DNA of 52,536 nucleotides from Chitinispirillum sp. (GCA_007115975.1 SKJJ01000005.1:1-52536); one strand, 5' to 3'. Shown: positions 26,855 through 36,267, numbered from the stretch's first letter. The notes: generated from the sequence alone by a model not told the origin. Program-made: numbers and translations.

Positions 26855-27059
26855 AATGCTATTTGCCGTTTTCTAAAATCACTACTGTAAAATAACTGTT
26901 TACCTGTCAGTACTGGCACAACAGATAATCTGCGGGCAATGATTATCACTGAGTAAAGCAGTTGTTGGGCTTGCACTGACAGGAAAGTTGCGCCGTGGTA
27001 CCCTGTTGGGAAAAATATCTGTCAGTACATTTGCTTCACACGGATGAACGATCGTTTGA
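26855..27059 (-). promoter_or_regulatory. rel: rel upstream region with three CTGTCAGT-type sites
   Basis: CTGTCAGTAC occurs at 26904-26913 and again at 27019-27028, and the inverted form ACTGACAG at 26975-26982. CCTGTCAGT (26903-26911) and ACTGACAGG (26975-26983) form a perfect inverted pair. This spacing suggests repeated binding sites for a regulator, but no known factor fits. Confidence 0.3.
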
Positions 27060-29669
27060 TCAATCCATGAGCTGCTCTTTTTGATGTCTGAACATGTTGA
27101 GTTTTGATTCCACCTCACCAAGCAGAAACCGCAGCTCCGAAGTCTTCTCCACTGCTGCCAGAATTCGCTGCTCCTCAGACGTCAAATTGGTCATTGCAGC
27201 TTTGATATCTTCCATAAGGATGTTCAACCCCTTAATACGGTTCTCTGCTTCTTTAATGATCCGTTTTTCGCTGGCCAGTTCTTTCATTCTTGTTTCCACA
27301 TCAGACATCGTTTTGTTCATATCCTCAACATAGGTCCCTACTTTACCGATGTCCATAGCCTTGCTGTTGATTGCGTCAATCTGAGCAGAAGCGGTCTCGA
27401 TTATAGTGGTGAGACTGTCAACCTTCTTCTGTGTTGCATTGATCAACTCTCTTCCTTTGTCGATATCCTCTATTCTGATCTCCATATCGGAAACCGCCGT
27501 ATCAACATTGGTGATTCGTGCATCAATTGCCTCTATCTTTGAGGTCCTTCTGTTGATATGGTCCATCTCGTTTCTTAGGTTCTCAAGCATCAGCTCCGCC
27601 TTTGCCAACTCACCTTCAGCCTTGTTGATAACCTGGTAATGTTTTTGGATGGCGTTGATCTGATTGTCACTCTGCTGTAATATGTCGGTGAACTGAGTTC
27701 GGTTGGTAGATACCTGATTGTTGATATCATCAACTTCACTCTGAAAAACCGTAAGCCTGTTGTTGGCATTGCCCACCAGCTCTTGAAGCTCTTTGCGCAT
27801 GCTCCTGATATGATTCTCTTCCTGAAGAAGTGCCTGTTTCTCTTCTGTAAGACGATGCATCATATTCTTAGCCTCAAGGGACTGTACCGAAATCGCTGAC
27901 AGTTTTCCCATCACCTCCTCGACCTTGAGCTGTTCTTTACCAAGACTTTGTATTTTCATATTTATATCACCAAGGAGATAGTTGAGCTGATCGAGCCTCT
28001 TTTCGGTTTTTTCAACCATCGATTTGCGCTCAAGTTGGGTGTTGATCCGTTCATCCACTTCAGAAACCATCACTCCAAGGTCCTCAATCTTTTTATGGAC
28101 CTCCTCTATGACAAGTATTTTCTCTTCAGTGTGCTTTACCCGCTCTTTTGCTGTGTCCGAGAGAAGCTTCAGCTCTTCAATCATCTGGGTAACTGATTCT
28201 ATATCAGTTTCATGCTGTTTAAGGTCCTGCATTTTCTGTTCCACAATCTCCACATTCCCCAGAAACAGGTCGATACGTTCATTGGTACTGTCGATCTCCT
28301 GCCGATGGTTATGGAGCATCTCCTCTTTCTGACAGGTGTCATCGATCAATGCCTTTATATCAACGAGTTTGGATTCAAAGCTTTCAATGTCCTTTTCGTT
28401 CTGGATTATGGTGTCAAGCCTTGAGTCCAGTTCATTGATTTGTGAATCTGTGGAAGCTATTCGTTGATCCATGGCATCGATTGCCTGCCACTCCTTGCTG
28501 ACTTCTTCTATTTTGGCGTTGATTTTGTCAAGATATTTTTCATACTCCATCACCTGTGTTCTGCTGTTTTCAACCATCTGCTTGTGTTTGTTGAGTGTGT
28601 TGAGAACCGCTTCGGTATTTTTGGCAATGGTCTGAATATCGTGCATCTTTTCATGTGCTTCATTTATCTTCTTGCTGTGCCGCTGAAAGGAATCAAGTTT
28701 GTTGCTGAAGGTGGTGTCAAGGGCGTGTATGTCTTCGATTTTATGATTCATCTGCTCCATAAACTGTTCAAATCGCCTGATCTCATCAATGGAATCCTGT
28801 GATTGTTGAAGCATTGAATCGATGCGGTTTATGTTCTTCTCGGTCTTCTCCATTGAAGAGAGCCTGCTCTGGAGCTGCTTGAGCTTGGAATCGATATTCC
28901 ATGTCAGAGCATTCAGCCGCCCGGCCTCCTCATTGGCCCGTTCAACCACAAGGTGCTGTTTTTCCAGTGATGCGATCTTTGTTTTGACGTACTCGGAGAG
29001 ACTGTTAAGACTGTCGATCTTCTCCTTCATGACCCTGAAATTGGTCATGTCGTTTTCCATATCCTGAAGTTTATTCTCGACAGTGGCGGTACTCTGCTTC
29101 ACCTGGGATAACTTTTCCTGCGTTCCGGCAAACTCCGCTGAGCATGATTCAAGCCTCTTTTCCAGCTTCTCCATAGTGCCGGCCACGCTCTTCTGGCGCT
29201 GCTCAATCTTCTCAAGCGAACCGAAACCATCCTTGAGCAAGTTGCCCTCAGAGGATTCAAGCCTTTTTATTACCGAATCCATTTTGGCACCAATTGATCC
29301 GATATAGTCCTCCTGACCGGTGATACGCTCTACAACCTGTTCCATTGCAACGATTCTGCTATCGAGTTGGGCTGCAGAGTTCTGGAACTGATCCAGTTTT
29401 GCAGAGATCCCCAGAGCATGCTCCATACGCTCCTTGAGCTGGTTATACTGAGCAGCCATCTCCTCAATTCCACTCTTCATCTCATCCATCTGGTGACGGT
29501 TGTTCTTGGTCTCAAAACGCTCATTCTCAGTTGAAGCAAGAAGAGAGTGCATGTCCGCCTTTTCATTACGGACGTTTCTTAGAAGATCTTGGATCTCAGT
29601 AATGTGGTCTTCAAGAGTATTTGCTAACTCCTGAGGATCCTTAATCTCTTTTTTCCTGGAAAACATCAT
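27060..29669 (-). CDS. giant coiled-coil protein of 31-residue repeats
   Basis: This 869-residue protein is almost wholly alpha-helical coiled coil, without signal peptide or membrane helix, so it is probably cytoplasmic or envelope-associated through a partner. From residue 190 it consists of 21 complete 31-residue units plus a partial 22nd, with a single 5-residue insertion (GELAK). Hydrophobic residues recur at unit positions 1, 4, 8, 12, 15, 22 and 29, often with KI or KL at 11-12. The first 190 residues are less regular coiled coil. The start is the ATG at 29669, with AGGAG eight bases before it, overlapping the L,D-transpeptidase stop as ATGA. This implies coupled translation and a possible cell-wall or cytoskeletal role. 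No named family is recognised; long repetitive coiled-coil proteins of spirochetes are the nearest analogy. Confidence 0.85.
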   Translation of the reverse strand: MMFSRKKEIKDPQELANTLEDHITEIQDLLRNVRNEKADMHSLLASTENERFETKNNRHQMDEMKSGIEEMAAQYNQLKERMEHALGISAKLDQFQNSAAQLDSRIVAMEQVVERITGQEDYIGSIGAKMDSVIKRLESSEGNLLKDGFGSLEKIEQRQKSVAGTMEKLEKRLESCSAEFAGTQEKLSQVKQSTATVENKLQDMENDMTNFRVMKEKIDSLNSLSEYVKTKIASLEKQHLVVERANEEAGRLNALTWNIDSKLKQLQSRLSSMEKTEKNINRIDSMLQQSQDSIDEIRRFEQFMEQMNHKIEDIHALDTTFSNKLDSFQRHSKKINEAHEKMHDIQTIAKNTEAVLNTLNKHKQMVENSRTQVMEYEKYLDKINAKIEEVSKEWQAIDAMDQRIASTDSQINELDSRLDTIIQNEKDIESFESKLVDIKALIDDTCQKEEMLHNHRQEIDSTNERIDLFLGNVEIVEQKMQDLKQHETDIESVTQMIEELKLLSDTAKERVKHTEEKILVIEEVHKKIEDLGVMVSEVDERINTQLERKSMVEKTEKRLDQLNYLLGDINMKIQSLGKEQLKVEEVMGKLSAISVQSLEAKNMMHRLTEEKQALLQEENHIRSMRKELQELVGNANNRLTVFQSEVDDINNQVSTNRTQFTDILQQSDNQINAIQKHYQVINKAEGELAKAELMLENLRNEMDHINRRTSKIEAIDARITNVDTAVSDMEIRIEDIDKGRELINATQKKVDSLTTIIETASAQIDAINSKAMDIGKVGTYVEDMNKTMSDVETRMKELASEKRIIKEAENRIKGLNILMEDIKAAMTNLTSEEQRILAAVEKTSELRFLLGEVESKLNMFRHQKEQLMD
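27063..29102 (-). repeat. tandem 93-bp (31-codon) repeats in the coiled-coil gene
   Basis: Counting residues by hand divides this stretch into 21 units of exactly 31 codons, one 5-codon insertion after the 16th unit and a final partial unit of 24 codons. The units are diverged in DNA sequence, so this is an old protein repeat rather than recent duplication. Confidence 0.85.
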
Positions 29670-31015
29670 AAAAAGAGCTCCTGTTGTGGGAAGGTATTTT
29701 CCCTGCTTATTCGCCATCGCTCCCCATCCTTAACAAAATCCAGTCTTTTTCCATTTACAAAACGGTTGAGATTGGTCTGGTAGGTCTGGGAGAACTTAAC
29801 AATAGCTTCTGTTGGTGATAACTCTGTAAGGATGAAATTGTCAACGGTAATCTGTATCCAGTCGTACATAGCAAAAGTACGTACTTTGTTTGCTCTGAAT
29901 GCATACCAGTCTGATCTTCCGGAACGAAAAATGTCGGTGGAGTAGAAGGTGGCAAATGTCTCTATGTCTTTGGACTGCCATGCATCTCTCCACGCTGTTA
30001 CAATATCCTCAAAATACCGCGCCTTGGCATTAAACTCATTTTTCAGTTTTTGCTGTTTCTCTGTTAACTGCCTTATCAACGGTGCATCAAAACGTATATC
30101 TTTATCGCCATCGGCAATAAAAACCGGGACCCCGTAGCCCCATTGTAAAATAGACCCTAGGTCTTGAGTATCAGAGTTTGAAAGAGAGATACAACCCCGT
30201 GTTGGTTCAGGTGGACTGTTACCTCTTTCAGTGCCATGGATCCATATACCACTACCGGTTCTTCCCGCTTTTTGATCTTTGGTGTTTGGATAGTTTAGAA
30301 CATAAGCCAAAGGACCATATATCTCCGAAAGCTCACTACTCTCCTTGCGACCTATAATGAAATATAATCCCTGGGGAGTTTTTCTGTCGTTTTCTACCTG
30401 TTTGGGTCCCTCAATTTCTCCGGTGGTCATACGGTAGGTTCTCACAACGTCCCAACCACTGCTACTATTAGCAATCAGATAGAGCGTCTGCTGTGATTTA
30501 TCTGCAAGGAGCAGATGCTCTCGCAGCCCATGGAGGGGAAGTGCTGCAATAAACCGCTCGATCAGTGGTGCGGACTCTGTTGCTGTATCGACAGCTGCGT
30601 CTCGCTTCACCGGCTCGCTATTTCGCACAGACGCGGTTGTGGTCATAACATCTGCGGTATCAGGAGTTGTATTGTGAGCTTCAGAAGTTACCGTTTGGGA
30701 AGGGACCGTTGCTCTTTGACGCTCGATACTGCTGAAAAAATCATGTGCACTTGATCGTACAGTGTTGGTTATTTGTGAAAAAGGGATCATGGGAATAAAT
30801 GTATATAAACCGAAAACCACAGCAAAAACAATAACAGCACCACTGCCCACACGTGCCGCTTTGCGAAAATAGCCGCTCAGATTGGGGATTTCAAGCTTTT
30901 TTCGTTCTCGGGTGTGGTACGCCTTCCGTATATCACTGGCTTTTCGCCATGTGTGATACTTGAACTCAATTTCTTTGAGTTTGTAGGTAAGGTATGTTAC
31001 TGCTTTTTTCCACAT
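29666..31015 (-). CDS. L,D-transpeptidase (YkuD domain) with NTF2-like C-terminus
   Basis: This 449-residue product has a cytoplasmic basic N-terminus, one membrane helix at about 57-77, a Ser/Thr-rich linker and a YkuD domain at about 165-300. The catalytic motif is complete: GIWIHGT with His260 and TRGCISLSN with Cys275. L,D-transpeptidases form 3-3 crosslinks or attach proteins to peptidoglycan in the periplasm. The C-terminal 120 residues (KARYFEDIVTAWRDAWQSKD... SDWYAFRANK) resemble the NTF2-like domain often paired with YkuD in Gram-negatives. The stop overlaps the start of the coiled-coil gene (ATGA), so the two proteins are made together. Confidence 0.9.
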   Translation of the reverse strand: MWKKAVTYLTYKLKEIEFKYHTWRKASDIRKAYHTRERKKLEIPNLSGYFRKAARVGSGAVIVFAVVFGLYTFIPMIPFSQITNTVRSSAHDFFSSIERQRATVPSQTVTSEAHNTTPDTADVMTTTASVRNSEPVKRDAAVDTATESAPLIERFIAALPLHGLREHLLLADKSQQTLYLIANSSSGWDVVRTYRMTTGEIEGPKQVENDRKTPQGLYFIIGRKESSELSEIYGPLAYVLNYPNTKDQKAGRTGSGIWIHGTERGNSPPEPTRGCISLSNSDTQDLGSILQWGYGVPVFIADGDKDIRFDAPLIRQLTEKQQKLKNEFNAKARYFEDIVTAWRDAWQSKDIETFATFYSTDIFRSGRSDWYAFRANKVRTFAMYDWIQITVDNFILTELSPTEAIVKFSQTYQTNLNRFVNGKRLDFVKDGERWRISRENTFPQQELFL

Positions 31016-31116
31016 ATTCAGGACACCGGTTATATGATTTTCAGGGTCGTGTGTTTAGCCTCATGGGGCATGACACATAGTGTAATTTACTGCATTGTCA
31101 ATTGTTTATAAAGACA

Positions 31117-32247
31117 TTACCGCTTTTTTTTATTTTGAACCGCTTTTTGTTTCTTCTCTTTACCTTGATTTAGCTGTAGAATTACCGCATCTATTGTTTT
31201 ATCGTCGGGTGATTCGATATATGGGACTGCTTTAACCATCTCCAGATCACTGCAGTAAAGGCTCTGTTGGGACTGTTCAAAGATGCCTATTATATCGGTG
31301 GACAGCAGTGATCCCATGCCGAAAACAGGCGACTTTCCGGTGATTATAAACCGGGATGTGGCTATCAGAGCAGCAGTGCGCGGTACGGTAAGAGGCGCTA
31401 CCACAACGACGCCTGTTTCACTGATCCATTGCGGCACAGCGATCTGTTCATTTAGCGCGCCAAAAGAGTAGAATGAGTAGTCGGAGAGTTTCTGCACACG
31501 GCGTACAAGCTCTTCTACCCAGCTTCTTTCAAATAGGGATGAAAAATAGTACAGGTCCAGTCCAACCAGTTGGCCCGAAAGCTGAATCGAACGCTCCTTT
31601 AACTGATGTCTGGCACCTTCAATGGTTGACTTTGAGGTTGACCAACGTACTGTTTTGTTTTTGGCTCCCAGAGTTGAAGCCAAAAAACAGTTTTGGCTTG
31701 AGATGCGCTTCTGCGGGTCACTGCTGTTAATGGAGATGTTAATATAAGGCCAAAGGGACCCTGACCCATAGCCTACTTTTATAGGGGCAAATGTTTTTGC
31801 CGCAAGATATAAAACGGGGAAGTCTGGATTTTTCTCAAGAACAATGCAGATGTCTGTTTTTTTAGCATAGCTCCTGCACAGCATTTTCCAGCTTTTATTG
31901 AAAATCGACCGGTCATCTCTGTCATAGCGTTGTATTGCAACATCCTTAAAACCGCTTACGAGGGGGTAAACCAACTGCTCACACAGCAAGGTGATTGTTG
32001 CGCCACTTTTTGTGTAATGGGTAATAAGCATCAACAGATTATCCATCTGCAGAGCTGTTTCCAACATCTCAAAAGGAAGAACAACGAGTACCGAGTTTGC
32101 GCAATGAAAGTCTGAGGGGAGATCGGTCACCGGGGTTTTATGTATATTAACAAGAAATTTAAACGCCATTGACCTCGAAAGCCATCTTTCCAGCACTGCC
32201 AAGAGGTTTTGTCTCAAACCGATATTTTTTTTTGCTTTATAGGACAT
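31117..32247 (-). CDS. divergent glycosyltransferase family 9-like protein
   Basis: This 376-residue protein has two Rossmann-like halves. The N-terminal half includes SVLVVLPFEMLETALQMDNLL and IKVGYGSGSLWPY, recalling ADP-heptose transferases where GYGS or GYDS follows a strand. The C-terminal half has ETGVVVVAPLTVPRTAALIATSRFIITGKSPVFGMGSLL in part (TSRFIITGKSP), like the GT9 donor-site motif but with changed residues. Conserved GT9 catalytic and ADP-binding residues are not clearly present, so it may use another donor or be inactive. The C-terminus is Lys-rich. The gene is 101 bases upstream of the L,D-transpeptidase and divergent from the GGDEF gene. Confidence 0.55.
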   Translation of the reverse strand: MSYKAKKNIGLRQNLLAVLERWLSRSMAFKFLVNIHKTPVTDLPSDFHCANSVLVVLPFEMLETALQMDNLLMLITHYTKSGATITLLCEQLVYPLVSGFKDVAIQRYDRDDRSIFNKSWKMLCRSYAKKTDICIVLEKNPDFPVLYLAAKTFAPIKVGYGSGSLWPYINISINSSDPQKRISSQNCFLASTLGAKNKTVRWSTSKSTIEGARHQLKERSIQLSGQLVGLDLYYFSSLFERSWVEELVRRVQKLSDYSFYSFGALNEQIAVPQWISETGVVVVAPLTVPRTAALIATSRFIITGKSPVFGMGSLLSTDIIGIFEQSQQSLYCSDLEMVKAVPYIESPDDKTIDAVILQLNQGKEKKQKAVQNKKKR

Positions 32248-32345
32248 CTAATCGTAATTTCATACAGGTAGTTGGCTGTTTATATTTATCACTCTAAAAA
32301 TAGCTCCATTTTCAGTGATGTGCAATAATGGGGTGCTTATAACAG

Positions 32346-34487
32346 ATGAAAATAAAAATAACTCTATTGCTGTTTTGTTATCTGCCTTGTCTGATGCTCA
32401 CAGCACTCTCAGCTTTTGGCTATTTTGACTCCATACTCACGGATAATTTTATTCTGAGCATAGCGGTTGTATCTATTCCGCTTATAGTCACTGTTTTATT
32501 TGCACTGAGTGCTCTTTATAAGCCGATTGCTGCTTTCGGGGTGTATTGGTTTGTGTTGGTGAGTACGTCGGTATCTCTTGGGGTACGGACCATGCTCTTT
32601 GGACGATTGCAGGAGTTTGGGCAGCTACAAAATACGTTATATCTTGTAACTGTTTTTACTCTTGCTGCAAGTGCAACTGCTTTCGGAAAAAAAGGGGCAT
32701 GGGGTACCGTTGTTCTGTTTTACGCTGTTGTTCATGGAGTCGCCTCATACCAGCTCTTCCCTGGTGATCTGCTCACCAATGCTGCTCATGTTCTCTCTGG
32801 AATTATAGTCCTGGCCGGATTGACCTTCACCGGACTGCTGCCATTTTTTCTTGAAAGAAAAACTGCAGCACAGCAAATCAGAGAGACAAGCAGAAAACAG
32901 CAAATTGAGATAAAACAGAAAAAACAGCAGCAGTCCGGCACCGAAAGTCCTGGTACCGCAACGTCCAGTTTTATCATCCAAAACAGTGAGCAGATTCATC
33001 CCAGCAACTCTCTTAATGAACTGTTGTCCAATGTTGTGTACTTTGTAAGCAGAGCGCTTAAAGCGCATACGGTTGCTGTTTTTACCTACGATTCTGCCAA
33101 TCAAGTGTTCAAACTTAATACTTTTCAGTCAAAATGCTTTTCGGTTATTTCAGGGGCTCAGCTAAAGCTCTACGAAGGGGTCTTTGGTAGCCTTGGGACA
33201 ACCAAACAGCTCTTTATGAGCGGCGATTTGTCGCTCTACCATGGTTCTGAACTTTTTTACTATTCAGTTAAGCAGCCGGTTAATTCGGTGCTCGCAGTTT
33301 CAGTGATGTCCGGGGAAAAAGATCTGCTGGGGTTCATCCTGGTTGACAAGCTTGAAAAAAATGCTTTCACCGACCAGGACAAGGAGTTTTTGAAGAGGTT
33401 TTCAGGGATAGCGGCTGCTTTAATAACAAATGTCACCATGAGGCTGTTTCAGGAAAAGGCTGCCGCTACATTTCAGGTTTTTTATGAGGCAAGTCACAGC
33501 CTCACCAACACAACCAAAACCAGTGATGTCTTTGAGGTGCTCTTTGCTATAATTCCAAAGATCACCCCCTTTACGAGGCTTATGTCCGTTACCTTCAATC
33601 AAACAGAAAAATCTCTAACAATAAGAAGAATTGCTGGTGAGAAGGGTAATCTCTCTGAAGGACAACAATTTCAGCTTAATGCCGGCTTGTTCTTCTTTTC
33701 TGCCACGAAAGGGAGAGTGGTGAAAATTCCCGACATGATGGTGGGTAATACAACCTACTATCGACTTTTCCCCAATGAGCCTCGGGAACCTAAACTGCGG
33801 TCGCTTATTATTCTGCCTGTCATTGATGAACATAAAAAATGCATTGCTCTGTTGTCTGTTGAAAGTGATACACCGGGCCATTTTACCGATAAGCTCCAAC
33901 AGACCCTTTCCATTCTGGTGGAAAATGCATCCGTTGCCTATATGAGAGCCGTTCTGTTTAAAAAAATGGAGTTGCTTGCAACTACTGATGGACTGACCGG
34001 GCTCAATAACAACCGAAGTTTTAGAGAGAAGCTGGCATCTGAATTCCATAGGGCCTCACGGTACAATCATAATTTGGCACTGCTTTTAATGGACATCGAC
34101 CATTTCAAATCCTTCAACGATACCTATGGTCATCCTGTTGGGGATCTGGTATTGAAAGAGATCGCAAAATGCATTACCTCCTCAATCCGGGCTTGTGATT
34201 TTCCCGCGCGGTATGGTGGAGAGGAGTTTGTGGTTATCGTTCCTGAAACTGACCTTAAAGGGGTGATGGCAACCGCAGAGAGGATAAGAAAAACAATAGA
34301 GGATAATGTAATAGTATCCGGTGAAAACAGACTGAAGGTCACAATGAGCATCGGTTGCGTTGTTTACCCTCTATTCGGTGCATCTGAACAGGATCTGGTC
34401 GATTCTGCTGACAAAGCCCTCTATTTCTCAAAAGAACATGGGCGTAACAGAGTCACTATATTTCAAAAAAAGATGACTGTAGCCTAG
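32346..34487 (+). CDS. membrane diguanylate cyclase with GAF domains
   Basis: This 713-residue protein has five or six N-terminal membrane helices (residues 1-170). A Gln/Lys-rich coiled linker (about 175-205) leads to two GAF-like domains (about 220-360 and 380-535). A C-terminal GGDEF domain starts near residue 545 with LATTDGLTGLNNNRSF. The catalytic motif is GGEEF at about residue 623. An RACD sequence lies five residues before it and matches the RxxD allosteric inhibitory site, so feedback control by c-di-GMP is expected. It should convert two GTP to c-di-GMP in response to an unknown membrane or cytoplasmic signal. It stands alone and diverges from the GT9-like gene. Confidence 0.92.
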   Translation: MKIKITLLLFCYLPCLMLTALSAFGYFDSILTDNFILSIAVVSIPLIVTVLFALSALYKPIAAFGVYWFVLVSTSVSLGVRTMLFGRLQEFGQLQNTLYLVTVFTLAASATAFGKKGAWGTVVLFYAVVHGVASYQLFPGDLLTNAAHVLSGIIVLAGLTFTGLLPFFLERKTAAQQIRETSRKQQIEIKQKKQQQSGTESPGTATSSFIIQNSEQIHPSNSLNELLSNVVYFVSRALKAHTVAVFTYDSANQVFKLNTFQSKCFSVISGAQLKLYEGVFGSLGTTKQLFMSGDLSLYHGSELFYYSVKQPVNSVLAVSVMSGEKDLLGFILVDKLEKNAFTDQDKEFLKRFSGIAAALITNVTMRLFQEKAAATFQVFYEASHSLTNTTKTSDVFEVLFAIIPKITPFTRLMSVTFNQTEKSLTIRRIAGEKGNLSEGQQFQLNAGLFFFSATKGRVVKIPDMMVGNTTYYRLFPNEPREPKLRSLIILPVIDEHKKCIALLSVESDTPGHFTDKLQQTLSILVENASVAYMRAVLFKKMELLATTDGLTGLNNNRSFREKLASEFHRASRYNHNLALLLMDIDHFKSFNDTYGHPVGDLVLKEIAKCITSSIRACDFPARYGGEEFVVIVPETDLKGVMATAERIRKTIEDNVIVSGENRLKVTMSIGCVVYPLFGASEQDLVDSADKALYFSKEHGRNRVTIFQKKMTVA

Positions 34488-34624
34488 TGCACTCTTAATC
34501 CGTTCGGTGGTAGTCAGAAAAGGGCTCCGGCAACCAGCCAGATTTTGTCCTCACTGTGGAGGATGGTTGGAAAGAGGTGTTGTATGAACTCTATCGCTTT
34601 GGATTACAGAAGGTAATAATATAG
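34488..34624 (+). other. short gap with one imperfect hairpin
   Basis: CAACCAGCC at 34531-34539 pairs eight of nine with GGATGGTTG at 34561-34569. No T-run follows, so this is not a standard terminator. The gap otherwise carries only the upstream region of the MBL-fold gene. Confidence 0.3.
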
Positions 34625-35425
34625 ATGAAATTGACGTTCCTGGGTACCGGCACCTCCCACGGTGTTCCACCACTTGACTGCATAATCAGCGATTTTAAAC
34701 GGTGTCATAAGAATGTTTGCAGACGTTCGTTTACAGACCCGAAACATGCCCGCACCCGTTCTTCCATTCTTATACAGCAAAACGGTAAAAGTATCCTTGT
34801 TGATGTCTCAAGTGATTTCAGGCTGCAGGCCATACGCCAAAATATCCAAACCATTGATGCTGTGCTGATAACCCATAGTCATGCCGATCATATTGGCGGA
34901 ATCCCTGATATCCGATCATATACTACCCATTCACCAGTTGACATGTACGGCTCTTCTGAATCTATACGCTCCATAAGAAAAACCTTCTCCTATGCGTTCT
35001 CATCACAGGTGTTACCCGGAGGCGGTGTTCCAAACATAAATACCATCGAAATCCACTCCCCGTTTTCTCTCTTTGGCACCACTGTTACGCCTGTAGCCGT
35101 TACTCACGGAAACCTCTTGGGGTGTCTTGGTTATGTGGTGGGAACGGTTGGGTATCTACCCGATGTAAAAAGTATCGCACCCTCTGAAAAAGAGAAACTC
35201 TATGGGTTGGATCTGCTTATTCTGGATTGCCTCAATGATGGAAGGGAGCATGCCACCCATCTTACCTTAGAGCAAAGTGTAAAACTGGCAAGGGAGCTTG
35301 CCCCGAAAAGATGTTATTTTATACACATGAGCCATTTGATAGACTATGAGACCGATCGCGCTGTTCTCCATCCATGGATGGAATTTGCCTATGACGGATT
35401 GAACATCGAACTATCTAACCCTTAA
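34625..35425 (+). CDS. MBL-fold metal-dependent hydrolase (PhnP-like)
   Basis: This 266-residue metallo-beta-lactamase fold protein begins MKLTFLGTGTSHGVP and carries the metal motif THSHADHIGG near residue 83. Further ligands are AVTHGN, the Asp of LILDCLN and HMSH near the C-terminus. Members of this branch (PhnP and relatives) hydrolyse cyclic or small phosphodiesters; the exact substrate is unknown. Cys19, Cys27 and Cys32 near the N-terminus may bind a structural metal, as in PhnP. It ends next to pyrE: the pyrE start lies 24 bases downstream, which suggests co-transcription. Confidence 0.82.
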   Translation: MKLTFLGTGTSHGVPPLDCIISDFKRCHKNVCRRSFTDPKHARTRSSILIQQNGKSILVDVSSDFRLQAIRQNIQTIDAVLITHSHADHIGGIPDIRSYTTHSPVDMYGSSESIRSIRKTFSYAFSSQVLPGGGVPNINTIEIHSPFSLFGTTVTPVAVTHGNLLGCLGYVVGTVGYLPDVKSIAPSEKEKLYGLDLLILDCLNDGREHATHLTLEQSVKLARELAPKRCYFIHMSHLIDYETDRAVLHPWMEFAYDGLNIELSNP

Positions 35426-35449
35426 TTGACAAAACACCAGGAGGTTGAG

Positions 35450-36124
35450 TTGGAACAGTACAAAAAAGAGTTCGTTGAATTTATGATAGAGTCGGATGTT
35501 TTAAAGTTCGGGGACTTTGTGACAAAAAGCGGCCGCAATACCCCCTTTTTTATAAATACCGGCAATTACTGTACTGCCGAGCAACTCTTTAAACTCGGTA
35601 ATTACTACGCTGCTGCACTCAACAATCACTTGGGAACCGATTTTAATGTCCTTTTCGGCCCGGCATACAAGGGTATACCCCTTGGGGTGACAGCTTCGCT
35701 TGCTCTTTACAAGTGCTATTCCCACAATGTCTCATTCTGTTTTAACCGTAAAGAGGCAAAGGATCACGGCGAGGGGGGCTCTATTGTGGGACACTCCCCC
35801 AGGGATTCCGACAGAATAGTCATAATAGAAGATGTGACAACTGCCGGCACTTCGGTGCGCCAGTCGGTCCCAATGCTTAAAAGCTGTGCTGATCTTGATG
35901 TGGTGGGTCTGGTTGTATCTGTTGACAGGATGGAGAGGGGGCTGTCCCAAAAGAGCGCGCTTTGTGAGCTTCAGGAGGAGTTTGGGTTCAAGACTTTTGC
36001 GATTGTGACGCTTGATGAGATCGTTGCCCATCTGCATAACAGGGAGATCGGGGGGAGGGTTATTCTCGATGACCTGATGCTGGAAAAGATCCAGGAATAC
36101 AGGAAAAAATACGGGGCAAGCTGA
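35450..36124 (+). CDS. pyrE: orotate phosphoribosyltransferase (PyrE)
   Basis: PyrE converts orotate and PRPP to OMP in pyrimidine synthesis. The 224-residue product shows TKSGRNTPFFINTG near residue 25, FGPAYKGIPLG, FNRKEAKDHGEGG (catalytic loop) and the PRPP-binding motif IVIIEDVTTAGTS. The start is probably TTG at 35450 because AGGAGG lies five bases before it. A longer in-frame start at 35426 overlaps the previous gene's stop region and has no ribosome-binding site. It follows the MBL-fold gene directly. Other pyr genes are not in the window. Confidence 0.92.
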   Translation: MEQYKKEFVEFMIESDVLKFGDFVTKSGRNTPFFINTGNYCTAEQLFKLGNYYAAALNNHLGTDFNVLFGPAYKGIPLGVTASLALYKCYSHNVSFCFNRKEAKDHGEGGSIVGHSPRDSDRIVIIEDVTTAGTSVRQSVPMLKSCADLDVVGLVVSVDRMERGLSQKSALCELQEEFGFKTFAIVTLDEIVAHLHNREIGGRVILDDLMLEKIQEYRKKYGAS

Positions 36125-36137
36125 TTTTGCATTCCCT

Positions 36138-36267
36138 CTCCCTAATCGGCGTCGCGGTCGGCCTCGGCCTCGCAATCGACCCTCTCCCTGTCCCCCAATC
36201 ACTTTCAAAACAGTACTATTATCCGGTCTTAAAAAAGCCGCTTCCTACCGCGCGGCCGATTGGGGAG
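36138..36267. repeat. imperfect 20-bp inverted repeat between pyrE and a protease gene
   Basis: The arm at 36138-36157 matches the complement of the arm at 36248-36267 at 17 of 20 positions (shared core AATCGGC). About 90 bases separate the arms and hold direct repeats of TCGGCC. Ten G follow at 36269-36278. This could be a bidirectional terminator-like structure or a small non-autonomous mobile element. Confidence 0.55.

Noticed and set aside
27948-29307. Several open frames on the plus strand opposite the coiled-coil gene
   Set aside because: They mirror the repetitive Glu/Lys-rich codons of the real gene and lack ribosome-binding sites.
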